DNA of 64,000 nt. It comes from Heloderma charlesbogerti (lineage: Eukaryota > Chordata > Lepidosauria > Squamata > Helodermatidae). The translations under genes and the position numbers were made by a program. The stretch spans positions 2,818,001 to 2,882,000 of the forward strand of contig JANEZZ010001513.1 of NCBI GenBank assembly GCA_026122225.1, in the 5' to 3' direction. The notes under the pieces are model-generated. The model was given only the letters and a program-made list of their open reading frames with translations. It was not told the DNA's origin and ran no database searches. Of the stretch, positions 51,322 through 63,054 are shown piece by piece. How positions within the stretch are numbered: the stretch's first letter is position 1; each line of letters starts with the position of its first letter.

Positions 51322-54105
51322 CGGCTTAGAAGTGACACAAAACTGGTTGTTCAGAGAGTAAAACAAAAATCTTAGCACAGAACTTAAGCTACACTACACT
51401 GAAAGATATCACTTTGTTAACCTTCAAATAAGCTTTGGAGAAGACAAAGTGAAATCATCATCCTGATTTGTCAAAAGTTGCATTCCTGTTCTTCTTTATG
51501 ACTTATAGAATGTTTAAGGTTAACCACATCACATAGTTTTATATCCTGATCCTCAGTATTGATCAACACAGACACTGGCCTTGATTCCATCATTATATCT
51601 ACAAAATGTCAGCTTCATATCTTATTTTGAAATAACCCATATATCCCATTCCCAAGCTCTTATGTGGTGATGCACCAGGATCAGCATGAAAGAAAGAAAG
51701 AAATCAAGGTATGCTATTTCACTATTGTGTTCAGAAAAATACAGTGACTAACAAACTATAAATCTGCATCACAAGAACTAAACAATTATAAATATTACAA
51801 ACAGTTTAGAAACATCTCCACAGGAGAAAACACACACACAACAACAGTTTTTAGGTATGACTACATGCACCCTTCACTGATTAATTGGACCAGTCATATC
51901 TCCTTGGCCATTTTAGAATATCTCAGATACTCTGATACGCTGCAGAACAATCTATGGAAGCTGATTGGGGTGGGAGAGCCTAGGTGGCACATTCTACTGT
52001 TCGTGTACAAGAGGAAGATAAAAACAACCATGGAAATACATTTATCCTATTTTTTGCACATAGCAGATATATGGATATATATTTATATATGTATCTTGTC
52101 TATCTACACATACATCTTTCTTTAGTCATGGCACACATAAAAGAAAGGGGCACATTTAAGCATATATGAAAAAAGGGATATTGCACTGACTGCTGAAACC
52201 TTATATACTGTAATATCAGAAATTCAATTTAGCAACTGTCTGTTCAAAATACTGCAATAACTTGTTGCTGGTAAATGAGAAAATGGATGAAACAGAGGAT
52301 ATTTGTGTTTAATATTTGCAGCGTTATCACCTGATAATCTCCTCTGCAATAACACATTTTAAACAAGGTAAATATTTTTTTTTGGGTAATACAAATGTTG
52401 TTATTGCCATTTTGGGTGGAGGTCTTTGGTGGGGAATGTATATATATATTTTCTGCTCACATCAGGATTCCAGGCTGGCCTAGAACAAACGTGATGCAGT
52501 GAATTAGGAAAAGCAACCTTCTGTGAGAAATCGTATCCCTGTACAGCTTCACACTGCATAGGAAAGAGGGTGAGAGTGTTATAAATAGGGTGTTTCTCAT
52601 GCATAGTGATTTCTCACCAAGCTTCTGCAGATGTGCAGAATCAAGATTTAGAGGGCTCAGCTGATGTTTGGCAGGTTTCCTTTTAATAAAATAAAAAGAA
52701 ATCTGCCACCACCTTTTCTTTGCTGCTCTTGATGTACTGACGCCTCTGCTTGTTCTGACGGCTGATTTTGATCACTTATTCCATCAACCTCACATGTGAT
52801 GTCGACAATAGGCACAGGGAGGCAGGGTTATGTGATGCCAGCAAACAGGAGATGGAAATGACCAATGAAAGGTGTTTCTCTGGGAGTCCTGGCTGCCAGA
52901 GAGAAAATAAAAGAAAGCAAATTTTCGATTAGCTTTTACTTCTCTCTGAGCAGTTTGAGAGACAAATTCAAAACAAGCTTCTGGGGTGAAAAGAAAAGCA
53001 CGTGCGGAGGGGTGGGAGACCAGAGCCATCTGAGGATCAGCCCACCTGCAAATGAGTAGGGGGTTATGCTACTTGACAATGAAGTACTGTCGCACTAATG
53101 ATTTGAAACTGAATTTTCAGATTATATGCTTTAATTGTATTCTGAGACCTTTCTGAACTATTGACACAATGATGAAAGTGGAATTGTCTCCCCCCCCCCC
53201 TTTTCTCTCTCAGACTGGATTTGAAGGATGAGAAACAGCTAATAAAAATTCTGTGAGTGTCATTTCCTTTTCTTCCCACATCCAGGCCACCTGTGTTGAT
53301 TTCATTTGCCTCCATTGTTAATATTTTTAAACTTCAGACAACAGAGAAGATAAGGATGCTGTGTGTGTGTTTTTCTACCCCACCCCACCATCTACTTGCA
53401 GTGTATTTTAAGTGCCAGTAAAAATAATATAACTGCAAATGCCACCAATTAACCTGTAACATTAAGCTCATAAATTCCATTTCCCCCCGCAAAAAATGCA
53501 GTGGAAGGTGTTCATATATGATAGGCTATCACTATTATCTCCCAGGAAAAAAACTGGAAATAGCAGAACAGTCCATGAGTACTTTAAAACCCTGTTTTAC
53601 ATAATCCTTAATTACAGATGATTTGGACTGCTTGCCAAAACTGGTAATGCCACTTATTTTCAAAGCACTTTCTCCTGTCAGCACATGTTTGACTATAACT
53701 TTTTAATTTTTAATTTTCATTTTGTGTCTGTGTGGGAATATGCATGGCATGAAGTTGACTCTATTGTAAATTGATTCCTGGAACACTTTGGACTGTTTAG
53801 ACATGTGGGAGCAAGAAGTTCACAATAAGTACATTCCTAACCAGAAGCAAAACTAATCCGCACTATTAAACTCTAGCTTTTTAATAAATATCTATACAAA
53901 TGATGTCCAGATAGAATGGGGTTAGAGCTAGAACATAAAACAGCATATAGGTTTTCATGACAATTGCCAAAACCCAATGCTTTATAACATTCAGGGAAGG
54001 TTCACTTGACATGAACCTATTTCTGAATAAATTGTAAATGATTGGCAGCAAGGGCAGCAGAAACACTCTCCCTGCTCACCTATTCTGTTTATTTTAGTTA
54101 TTGGA
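51322..54105. other. repeat-poor stretch, no gene recognised
   Basis: About 2.8 kb with little recognisable transposon sequence. It is AT-rich, with small ATATAT runs near 52,075 and 52,440. No frame has coding character. It may be unique noncoding sequence. Confidence 0.4.
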
Positions 54106-54562
54106 GGGAGCAATCCTATGGCCCCTAGACAGAGTCGGGTGGGGGGCATAGGATAATCTGGATACCTGGATCTGAGGTTGGAGACAGTGCTCCAACTGCG
54201 GATCCAGGAATCCAGGCTCACTGCCCTGTTGCCCTTGCAGCCAGCATGGAGAGAACTGCACTGGCTGCCTCCCCAAGGTCACAAAGGCAACCTTGGAGAG
54301 AGGGTAAAGGGGGCATGCCGGTGGGCAGGGAGAGGAGGGGACTGGGGAAGCTAGGATACGAAGTATCCCAATGCTTCCCCAGCCTCGTTCCCTCCCTGTC
54401 TGGTGTGCCCCAGCTAGGTGGGGGGAAAGCCTGTCTAGCCAGATTGCAGGGCAAGAGGAGCGCAGAGGCGAAGATTGCCTCCGTCACTCCTCCTGCTCTG
54501 CGTCGGATCCCCATAAGCCTCCAAGTCTGGAGGGTTATGGGCATCGCCACAGGATTGCACCC
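54106..54562. mobile_element. Harbinger-like nonautonomous element, GGGTGCAATCC family
   Basis: 457 bp. It starts GGGAGCAATCCTATGG and ends CACAGGATTGCACCC followed by tta. Interior ctggatctgaggttggagac resembles gcgatctgaggttggttccc in the element at 15,478, indicating the same long subfamily. The 142-codon frame inside is not conserved between the copies. Confidence 0.72.
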
Positions 54563-55022
54563 TTACTTGATTCATACCCCACCTTTTCACCACAATAAGC
54601 TCAAGGTGGCTAGTGGTAATAAAACCAAGATTAAAATAAACTTAGTTAAAATGATCATAAAAGCAAATAGATAAAAATACAATGAAAAAACAAAACAATA
54701 AAAAATAAACAGCACCAAGCAAGTAAAATCCCCTTCAGTAACAGACCGTCTTACATGCCAAAGGCCTGCTTGAATAAAAACATTTTTGCTCTCTGCTTTT
54801 TGCTGTGGAACAGCAGCAGAGAGGGAGCCAGTGTAGCCTCCCTTAGCAGGGATTTCCAGGGCCTGGGAGCAGCCACCAAGAAGGTCCTGTCTTGTGTCCC
54901 CACCAAATGTGCCTCAGATGGTGATGGGACTAAGCAAAGGGCCTTCCCTGAAGATCTTAAAACCCGGGAAGGCTCATATGGGAGAAGGCAATCTTCTAAG
55001 GGCATATGATACTTGTAACTAG
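54563..55022 (-). mobile_element. L2-like LINE 3' end
   Basis: The minus frame reads MPLEDCLLPYEPSRVLRSSG, then VGTQDRTFLVAAPRPWKSLL. This is the ORF2 C-terminal block. The tail with aaaacaataaaaaataaaca lies at the low side. It is the same subfamily as 42,590-43,010. Confidence 0.78.
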
Positions 55023-55124
55023 GTGAGTGGACCCCATCAGCTATGCATTCTGGCCTGCCAGGTATTTTACTATTTCTCGTTTTGCAATCCCAGGTTGCTA
55101 GTGAAACCAGGAGACTTTGACAAA

Positions 55125-56848
55125 TCCATGTTGGCTTCGAGTAATCATGGCATTGTTTTCAAGGTGCTTCCAGATGGATTGCTTTATCATCTGCTCCAGA
55201 ATTTTCCCTGGGATTGATGTCAGACTGACTGGTCTGTAGTTCCCAGGTTCCTCCTTTTTACCCTTTTTGAAGATAGGAACAACATTAGCCCTCCTCCAGT
55301 CATCTGGCACTTCCCCCGTCCTCCATGATTTCTCAAAGAGAATAGACAGCGGTTCTGAGAGTTCTTCTGCCAGTTCCTTTATTAGTCTAGGATTCAGTTC
55401 ATCTGGCCCTGGAGATTTGAACTCATTCAAAGTCATTAGGTGTTCCTTGACCATATGCCTATCGATCTCAAGCTGCAATCCTGTCCCTTCAGCCTGCACT
55501 TTGCCTTTGCCAGGGGGGTCATAGACCCTCTTTTGGGAGAAGACTGAGCCAAAGTAGGAATTGAGCACCTCTGCCTTTTCTTTGTCATCTGTTATCATTT
55601 TGCCATCCTTATTTAATAGCTGAACAATCATTTCTTTCCTCTGCCTTTTATTATGCACGTAACTGAAGAAAGCCTTTTTGTTGTTTTTAGCATCCCTCGC
55701 TAACCTCAGCTCGTTCTCAGCTTTAGCCTTCCTGATGCCATCCCTGCAATTCTGTGCTACCTGCCTGTACTCTTCCTTTGTTACTTGGCCTTCTTTCCAC
55801 TTCCTATATGTGTCCTTTTTTGTTTTCAGGTCATCCCTAAGCTTTTTGTGAAGCCACACTGGCTTCTTCTGTTGTCTTCCACCTTTTCTTCTTGTTGGAA
55901 TTTTTGTGATTGTGCCTTGAGAATTTCCTTTTTTAAAAGCTCCCACCCATCTTGGACTCCTTTTCTCATTAGCGTCGCTTGCCATGGGACCTTACTGATC
56001 ATTGTTCTGAGTTTATTAAAATCAGCTTTCCTAAAATCCAGGGTACGCGTTTGACTACACTCGGCTTTTGCTTCCCTTAGAACCAAGAACTCAAGTGCAA
56101 CATGGTCGCTTTCCCCCAGAGTTCCTGTAACTGCTACTTTATCCACTAAGTCCTCTCTGTTGGTTAGGATCAAGTCAAGGATAGCCGATCCTCTAGTTCC
56201 TTCCTCTACTTTCTGTAGGAGGAAGTTATCCGCCACACAAGTCAGGAATTTCCTGGAGGGGCCCTGTTTTGCAGAATTTGTCTCCCAACAAATATCGGGG
56301 AAATTGAAGTCCCCCATTACTACTACATCATGCTTCCTTAAAACTTTGGCTATTTGCTTTTCAAAAGTTTCATCCTCGTCTTCTCCTTGGTTGGGTGGCC
56401 GGTAGTAGACTCCGACCACCAGGTTCCTTTTATTCTTTGCTCCATTTATTTTGATCCAGATGCTCTCGATGGGGCTACCAAGCTCATCCTCCTGTATTTC
56501 TGTGCAGAAATATGTCTTTTTCACATATAGTGCAACCCCACCTCCCTTTCTGTTCTTCCTGTTCTTTTTGAACAAGTTATATCCTTCAATTGCTGTATTC
56601 CAGTCATGAGAGTCATCCCACCAAGTCTCAGTTATACCCATCAAGTCATAATTTCCCTCCTGTATTAAGAGTTCAAGTTCATTCTGTTTGTTTCCCATGC
56701 TCTGGGCATTAGTATATAGACATCGAAGACCATGTGCTTCATAGTCTGGCTTTCTTCCTACATGTGTCTGAAGACTATTATTGGGCGCTATCAGAGCTGT
56801 TCTCTCTGTTGCAGTGCATGCGCCTATGTCCACTGTTACCCCCAACAT
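55125..56848 (-). pseudogene. CR1 ORF2: endonuclease and partial reverse transcriptase
   Basis: Probable start ATG at 56,846-56,848, 23 nt after the ORF1 stop. The endonuclease is well preserved: CLYTNAQSMGNKQ, GITETWWDD, VYYRPPN, VVMGDFNFPDI and GESDHVAL are the APE-type catalytic and metal-binding blocks. After a one-base frameshift near 55,925 the second frame carries the linker LHKKLRDDLKTKKDTYRKWK, then RT motifs KSPGPDELNPRLIKEL, WRRANVVPIFKKG and YRPVSLTSIPGKILEQ. It breaks off before motif A. Chicken-type CR1 ORF2 is about 1,000 residues; a little over half remains. Confidence 0.9.
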
Positions 56849-56871
56849 TACATCTCCTTTCCCCGTAGGAT

Positions 56872-57884
56872 TCAGTTGAAAGCCCTCCTGATGAAGTTCT
56901 TCATGCTGTGGCCAAACATATTCTTCCCATCCTTTGTGAGGTGCAACCCGTCCCCTGCCAACAGCCCATCTTCCAGGAAGTATAGCTCGTGGTCCCAGAA
57001 TCCAAATCTCTCTCGTCGGCACCACCTTCGTAGCCAGTCATTCACACGGAGTATTTTTCGTTCCCCTCTTCTAACTACTGGAAGGATGGATGAGAAAACT
57101 ATCTGGGCCCCAAAGTTCTTGAGTTTCCTTCCCAGAGCTTCAAAGTCTGACGTGATTTCTTCATAGCTCCGCTTGACGGTATCATTTGTTCCCACATGGA
57201 TGAGAAGAAAGGGATACCTGTCAGTGGGCTTTATGAGTGCAGGCAACCTTTCAGTCACATCTCTAATTCGTCCTCCTGGGAGACAACATAACTGGTGAGT
57301 CCACGGGTCTTCGCGACATACTTGGGTCTTGATCCCACGCAGCAAGGAGTCTCCCACTACTACCACTCTTCTCTTCTTGTTGTTGTAGGCCTGGGTTTCA
57401 TCGCCTCTGTTTGACTGACCTTCAGCCTCTTGCTCACTCTCATGTAGGTTCCCCTGTGATTCTTCCTCTGCAGGCTGTCCTCCAGTCTCATCCGCAAGTA
57501 CCTGGAATCGGTTCCACAGCTCCACTGCTTCCACAGGCGCAGAGTGGCATCTAGTTCTTCTTCTCCTGTCACCCATTTCCAAGGAGTATCCTCTACTCCA
57601 TTTTTCTTCACCTCAGCATTTCCCACTGCCTCATCTTGCTGTTGCTCTTCAAGCTTCTGGTCTTCCCTTTGCTGCTGTAGTTCCCCCATTCTGTCCAAGA
57701 ACTCTTCGTGTTCTCTTACTCCCTGGGGGGTCGACAGTCACCGCTCCAGTCCACTTACTTTTTCTTCCAGCAGCATGATCAACTTGCACTTGTTGCAGGT
57801 GTAGGCCATGTTGTTCTCAGGCAAGAAAACAAACATGGCACACACCTTGCAGGTCACCACCACTGGAGAGTCTTGTCCTTCCAT
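56872..57884 (-). pseudogene. CR1 ORF1: zinc motif plus SGNH esterase
   Basis: Start ATG at 57,882-57,884. The N-terminus has TCKVCAMFVFLPENNMAYTC then NKC, a Cys-rich zinc-binding motif, followed by a Glu/Lys coiled-coil-like stretch. Codon 49 is a premature TGA at 57,738-57,740 (Arg expected). A one-base frameshift follows near 57,565. The C-terminal half is an SGNH-hydrolase (esterase) domain: VVVGDSLLRG (block I Ser), HVGTNDT (block III Asn), and DGLHLTKDG (block V Asp-His). This architecture is that of CR1 ORF1p. Two lesions only, so the copy is relatively young. Confidence 0.9.
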
Positions 57885-58395
57885 AGCCTCTTTCCCCTTT
57901 TTGTGTCTAGCTTTGTGATTGTTCTAGACTAGCCTGTGCCTGTTCCTCCACTCAGCAGAGGTTAAAAGCAGAGTCCCACTTGTGTGAAAGTGTGTGTTAC
58001 AAGACAAATAAATGGAAAAAAGTTAGTTAAAAATAAAATTTAAAAAATTAAAAAAAATGTTAGGGGCCTCCCCCTTGACCTCCCCCGCCGAACTCCCCTG
58101 GCCAACTCCTGTTTGCTCCCCCTGTGCACTCGCTCTGGTCGCTCGCTCTCTGGGAGCTTGCTTGCTTCTGTAGTCCCTGGACCAGCTGGAGCAGCTTGCT
58201 CTGCTCTGCTCTGCTCAGCTGGGAGGCGGGAAACAGACTGAAGCTTCCTGCCCACTCAGCTGCTGGGAGTACTCAGGCCACACACCCCCAATTCAGTTGG
58301 AGCTCTCAGAAGCACCTGGTGAGCTCACAGCCAATCAGAAGGATAAAGGGCAGCCCCCTGGGCTTCCTGCAGCCCACTTACCTTGTGGGCGGGTA
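57885..58395 (-). promoter_or_regulatory. CR1 5' untranslated region
   Basis: GC-rich compared with the surroundings and directly upstream of CR1 ORF1. It contains a short tandem of ctctg units (58,198-58,216). CR1 5'UTRs carry an internal promoter; no specific promoter element is identified here. Confidence 0.6.
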
Positions 58396-58474
58396 GCTAC
58401 TAAGGAAAGGGCATTTTCCGTTCTGGAAAACTCAGCTCAGTAGGTTGAGCTGGTGGCCTCTTTTGAAATGGTGT

Positions 58475-58855
58475 GATATAATTAGAGCTGGAAGAATCTG
58501 TCAATTTTACTTTCTCATCGTTTCCCATTTTTCCAATCTGAAGTTCGGCTCATCCCAAACTTTGAGAATTTTTTTAAAAAAAGTTTGCATGAAAGCTTGT
58601 ACGCGTTTGTGTGTGCATTTCGCCTATGTATGTAAATTTGCAAAACACATTTTTGGCAAGCCGTTTTCCTAATATAATGCATTTTTCAATGTTATTTTCA
58701 CTGATATACCCATTTTTGTACCCATTTTTGATTGGATAAATTCAGAGAAGTGAGAATTTGAAGGATAACTGAGTTTGAATTCACATACTAGTTCAAAAGT
58801 GTGAAATTAGGTAAGTTTGAACCAAACTAATTTCTTCCCCATCCCTAGACATAAT
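58475..58855. mobile_element. hAT nonautonomous element, TAGGGATGGGGAAGAA family
   Basis: The element spans 58,483-58,847 (365 bp). It starts TAGAGCTGGAAGAATCTG and ends AATTTCTTCCCCATCCCTA. The flanks gatataat and gacataat match at 7 of 8. The interior has tgtgtgcatttcgcctatgt blocks like those at 53-439 and 41,214-41,610, linking the three. Confidence 0.87.
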
Positions 58856-58923
58856 AACATTTGAGTCGAAACAGGACTGGGCTAGACTGTGAAGAGGAAA
58901 GAATCCCTAAAGACAGGTACATA

Positions 58924-59159
58924 AGTAGATACGGTTCCCAACATATTTTGAGGAAACTCTTTATCAAGGGAAATATTTAACACTTTTTAATAAAAACTTG
59001 TTGGGACATGTTTTCTGCCGTACTTCACCAAAGTGGACTCTTAGTTGCAGCAGAAAACTTGTCCAAAGCATTTTTTAAATGTATTTTTATTTATTAAGAA
59101 GAATTAAACATTTCCCTTGATAAAGAGTTTCCTTAAAATGTATGGGAATCATATCTACT
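58924..59159. mobile_element. palindromic MITE, 236 bp
   Basis: Left arm agtagatacggttcccaaca, later ggaaactctttatcaaggga. The right arm has tcccttgataaagagtttcc, then tgggaatcatatctact. The inner arms end gttttctgc and gcagaaaac. Pairing covers nearly the whole length. No superfamily-specific duplication was resolved. Confidence 0.85.
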
Positions 59160-60948
59160 TCTGCTGCTCATTTTTTTGTTCTTGGATCTTTTCTATTGGT
59201 GTGGCTGTGATGGGGACGCCTACTGCTCTTATGGAATGCAACAAGGAATGGCAACCCTGTGTCAGAGATGTTAGAACCATCATTCAGTTCCTTTGAAGTT
59301 GAAGGCAACATCATACAGTGGGCAGTATCCAATGGGGCCGCTCCGCCTCTGCACAATAGGGTACTACCCATTATTTCTTTTCTTTTCTTTTCTTGAGATG
59401 TAGATTCATGTTCACAATGAGAAAAAAGAAGATATGTGTGATGATGTGACCCAGAATGTTCAACATTTTGTCAGAAGTTCTAATGCTTTCATCTTTCCCT
59501 GGCATCATTCTCAGGATGCGTTAGAATATTCTATGTATCTACAGCACACAAATGTGAATGTAAAGCACCGCTGCAGAATGTTGTGCTTAGTAGTTTTGTC
59601 GCTGTGACAGTTGGGCAGCAAAGGAGGATCAGAAGAGTTGGATGCTATTGTTTTCCTTCCTTAACCCACGCATGAAGAGAGAAATATTACCCTTGTCAAA
59701 CGCTGAAGGAAACAGTCAGTGACTTGCATGTTTGTCAACATAAATAAGATCAAATGATTGCTCAGCAGGAAGAAGCTCCAGGAAACTCAATCTGTTTTTT
59801 TTTTTAACTAATTAGGAAAATACTACTAATAATGTCTGCTTAATTATTATCTTGCACAGGTTTGTGGCCTATTATGAGACAGCTGCAGAATGGTACTATT
59901 GGTAAGAAACCAGTTCTTTTCCTTTGAAACTGGTGTCATGGAACTGAAAGGCTCCTTGATATCGGTGTCATTTCTATAACTGGGAAGGGAAATGAAGTCT
60001 ATATGTTTAAATAAAAGTTGACTTTTCTCTCCAATATTCACTTGGAAAGTTTTGTATCTAGATCATGTCCCCACTCCCACCCCACCCGCCACACTATTAA
60101 TCAGTTGCCATTCTTTCTTTCTTTTTTAAATTAGCCTTTCTCTTCTGGAGAACGGCTGTGACTCACATGAGTAAAGAAACAGAACGGTTGTTCTTACCCA
60201 GTAGGTCAGCAGGAGTTGGCAGTAACTCATTGTCTGATTGCTAGAACCATATGTTCTTGTCAGTTCATGCTTTAAATATCACTTCTATGTTTTAATAATT
60301 GTATGTTGTGGTGGTGTGTCATGCAATGGAGCCACAACTTAAGCCCAAACAAGTTTTATTTGGATAGCAAAATATGCACAAGAACTGCTGCATCACTTAG
60401 TAACTCATTCTAGACCCAGGCCAAACTTGCTTTCCTCACTTCCTGTTTCCTGTGTTATTAGAGTACATTTTCCCAGCAAGCCATGCTTCAGTTCAGCTGT
60501 ATACAGACTCTACTACAGACTCTACATAGCCAGCCTTCCTCAGGAGGTGGGGCTTCCTCATTGCCAGGGGAGCTTTCACATAAATGGAGGAATCAGTAAT
60601 CTCCTCATGATCAACAGTAGGATGGCCACCTGCTAATTACCAAAAAAGAGGAAATGTATAACCCAAAAGGACAAAAGAGAACACAAGAGTTGCATAAAAT
60701 CTGAAGACACTAATTTATATGTCTAGATGCACATTTAGAAATAATTACTATACTTTAAATGGCAACAGAATGCATCTCACCATAGTGGAAAAGACTATAG
60801 CTACATGAGCTGTGTGCCTGGTCAGTCTGCTGTCCATGTACTAACTGCTGATGGACAACTTCAAGACCCCGATCTCCCTTCTTAGGGTTCTTTATCTTTA
60901 AAGTGGACTTGGACTGGAGAGCCCTTCAAATGGAGGATGCCTTCAAAT
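59160..60948. other. no gene recognised
   Basis: A (TTTTC)n run at about 59,376-59,395. No supported coding region. Confidence 0.4.
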
Positions 60949-61175
60949 ATTTATTATTTATATCCCGCCTTTATTCCTCTTGCAAGGAACCCAAGGCGGC
61001 TTACATTATCCTCCTCCTCTCCATTTTATCCTCACAACAACAACCCTGTGAGGTAGGTTGGGCTGAGAGTGTGTGACTGGCCCAAAGTCACCCAGTGAGC
61101 TTCCATGGCCGAGTGGGGACTAGAACCCGGATCTCCCGGCTCCCAGTCCAGCACTCTCGCCACTACACCACACTG
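60949..61175 (-). mobile_element. tRNA-derived SINE
   Basis: Read on the minus strand: a tggtgtagtggcgagagtgc head (A-box region), a ggttctagtccc B box (complement at 61,117-61,128), a body with gtgactttgggccagtcaca, and a LINE-like 3' end cgccttgggttccttgcaag. It ends with ggcgggatataaataataaa. Related to the copy at 29,045. Confidence 0.85.
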
Positions 61176-61728
61176 TAGGACACACAGACATCCTAATTAA
61201 GAGAAACTGCTATAACTCAGTTGTCTTACCCAAGTGTCATTGTATTATAGTGTCTCTGAACTGATAAGTGCCAAAAAAGTTGGATCAGAACAGTTACTCA
61301 GAATGAAAACTTTCTTTCATAAGCACCTTGTATAAAAACAAATTATCTCTTCGAAGACCTGGAAAAAAGATTCATGCTTGTCCGCCAATGTTCAGAGGAT
61401 AATCAACGATCATCAGCCACGTTGTGTGCCCCTCTGCAAGACATACAGTCCTTGGTGAACTCAGCCATTCAGTGAATGTGCAGTCTCCCCATTCATGTTC
61501 TAGAGGCTCCTTCCTCCATTGGTTCTGGGTAGTGGAGGGAAAGTAGGAGAACAGCACATTTTTCTATCCATGAATAAGAATGGGAGAAGCTGCTACCAGC
61601 TGCTGCATCTGTCTCAGATATGAGGATGGTTCACCCAATCTGCCCCCCCCCCGCATGCACACACATTGATAGAGGGTTCGAAGGATGACATGGGGCCATG
61701 TAGCCTAGCTCTGCCTCCTGTTGCATCT
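61176..61728. other. no gene recognised
   Basis: No supported feature; a C run lies at about 61,643-61,653. Confidence 0.4.
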
Positions 61729-62007
61729 GTGGCCATGCTCCCACCACTGACTTGTGCAGTGGAAATTTTCCCCGTTGTCCACATCTTCAGACAGCGCCAG
61801 AAAGGATTCTCCATGTGTACTGATATACACGTGTAGAGCTCCTTCTCCTCTACGTCAGGAGGGACCCTGAATAGGAAAGAGTCTCTTCTTGTGTGAAGGA
61901 GCTCTACATCTGGACATCAGTATGTGTGGTGACCTCTTTCCCCAGCCATCTGAACATGTAGATGGCGGGGAAGGGTCTCCACTGTGGGTGATTGCAGAGT
62001 GGGCCAG
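61729..62007. mobile_element. palindromic MITE, about 110-bp arms
   Basis: Inner arms gtgtagagctccttc and gaaggagctctacatc flank a loop of about 50 nt. Outer arms pair gtgcagtggaaattttcccc with gggaagggtctccactgtgg, and tccacatcttcagacag with the complement of ctacatgttcagatggc. Mismatches are frequent, so it is older than 19,806-20,305. Confidence 0.75.
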
Positions 62008-62274
62008 GGCTTGCCTGTACAGTCCCAAGACTCACCTTTTGTTTGTTCTCTTAAGACACACGAGAAGGATTGTGCAAACCACTCTAAAATCAGTGTGGGA
62101 GGAGGGGGAGACTGTGCCACTGGGTATGTCTATGTTTGTGTGGAGATAAGATGTTCATGTTGTGGGTGTGAGTATGGCAGGGGCTGTGTCAGAACTGGCA
62201 CCAGGTTTGATGGGGCCCTGAGCAAGCTGCACTCCACACCCCTCCCACCTGCCTGGTGGGCCCATCCCAAGTAC

Positions 62275-62411
62275 AGTGCTGTTGCACTCATGTCCTGTTT
62301 GTGGGCATGGACACGATTGGTCCATGGGCATCTGATTGGTCACTGTGCGAACAGAACGCTGAATTAGATAGGCCCTTGGTCTGATCCAGCAGGGCTCTTC
62401 TTATGTTTGTG
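62275..62411 (+). mobile_element. CR1-like LINE 3' UTR
   Basis: Gctgttgcactcatgtcctg to ggtctgatccagcagggctc and ttcttatgtttgtg: the terminal 137 bp of the same CR1 3'UTR as at 461-939 and 32,151-32,620. Confidence 0.75.
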
Positions 62412-62947
62412 TGCTCCTCAGTGTAGAACAGCCTGCCTATAACCTAGCCTCTTCCCAGAGCAGTGGTAGGGATGGGTGGCAGCCCTTAGCCTGACACTTC
62501 CTGGAGAAGCACTGAATGAAGCAGCTGCAGCCACTGCCATATTTATTGCTCCATAATGCCTCACATATGTGCTGAACAAAAAAAGAGGGAAAGTGCTAAA
62601 CATTTATTTTAAAAGGATGGTGGTGTTGGCCACAGTGAGCCCTCCAGAGGCCAGGGGCCCTGGCATTTGCCCTACCAAAGTGGGTCCCAATGCCTGGCCT
62701 GGGTTCTGGTGTATGTGCGTGTGCGTGCGTGTGCATTTGGTGCTGTATTCTATCATCCTGAAGTGATCTAGAAAAAACCCCTCTCTTCTAGATATTCTGA
62801 ATGGTTGTATGGCATGGCTGTACAGATACAGAATAATTGAAAAGGTAAAAGAATGAAGTTAATGTTAAGTTACCCCTTGCCTCTTTTAAGCAACCAGTTA
62901 AACTCACAGTCATTGTGGCTAAAAATGGGATTTTGAAAAGACCATGG
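62412..62947. other. no gene recognised
   Basis: No supported feature; a short GTGTGCGTG run lies at 62,713-62,734. Confidence 0.4.
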
Positions 62948-63054
62948 GGAGAGCAATCCTATGGCTGCTAGACAGCGGCTAGACGGCCATAGGATATGGT
63001 GTTTTCCAGGAACCGACCTTGGAGCCCGCCTATTTAGTTAGGATTGTGCCCTTA
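62948..63054. mobile_element. Harbinger-like MITE, GGGTGCAATCC family
   Basis: Starts ggagagcaatcctatggctg and ends ttaggattgtgccc followed by tta. The first 60 bp (ctgctagacagcggctagac) match the start of 15,478-15,877, so it is an internally deleted form. Confidence 0.7.

Larger units (their letters stand above)
55125..58395 (-). mobile_element. CR1 LINE with 5'UTR, ORF1 and EN, lacking its 3' half
   Basis: A minus-strand CR1 of about 3.3 kb. A GC-rich 5'UTR occupies 57,885-58,395; ORF1 and ORF2 follow. ORF2 stops mid-reverse transcriptase at about 55,125, straight after RSQHGFVK. The catalytic FADD/YADD motif, the C-terminus and the 3'UTR are absent. The sequence then continues for about 100 bp before an unrelated L2 fragment. 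LINE copies normally lose 5', not 3', sequence, so a later deletion or rearrangement is the likely cause. Confidence 0.9.

Noticed and set aside
54246..54674. 142-codon frame
   Set aside because: It starts inside a Harbinger-like element and runs into the adjacent L2 tail; the related element at 15,478 does not preserve it.
56872..57582. Host esterase gene (SGNH hydrolase)
   Set aside because: The domain is ORF1 of CR1, placed just upstream of CR1 ORF2 with the CR1 zinc motif before it.
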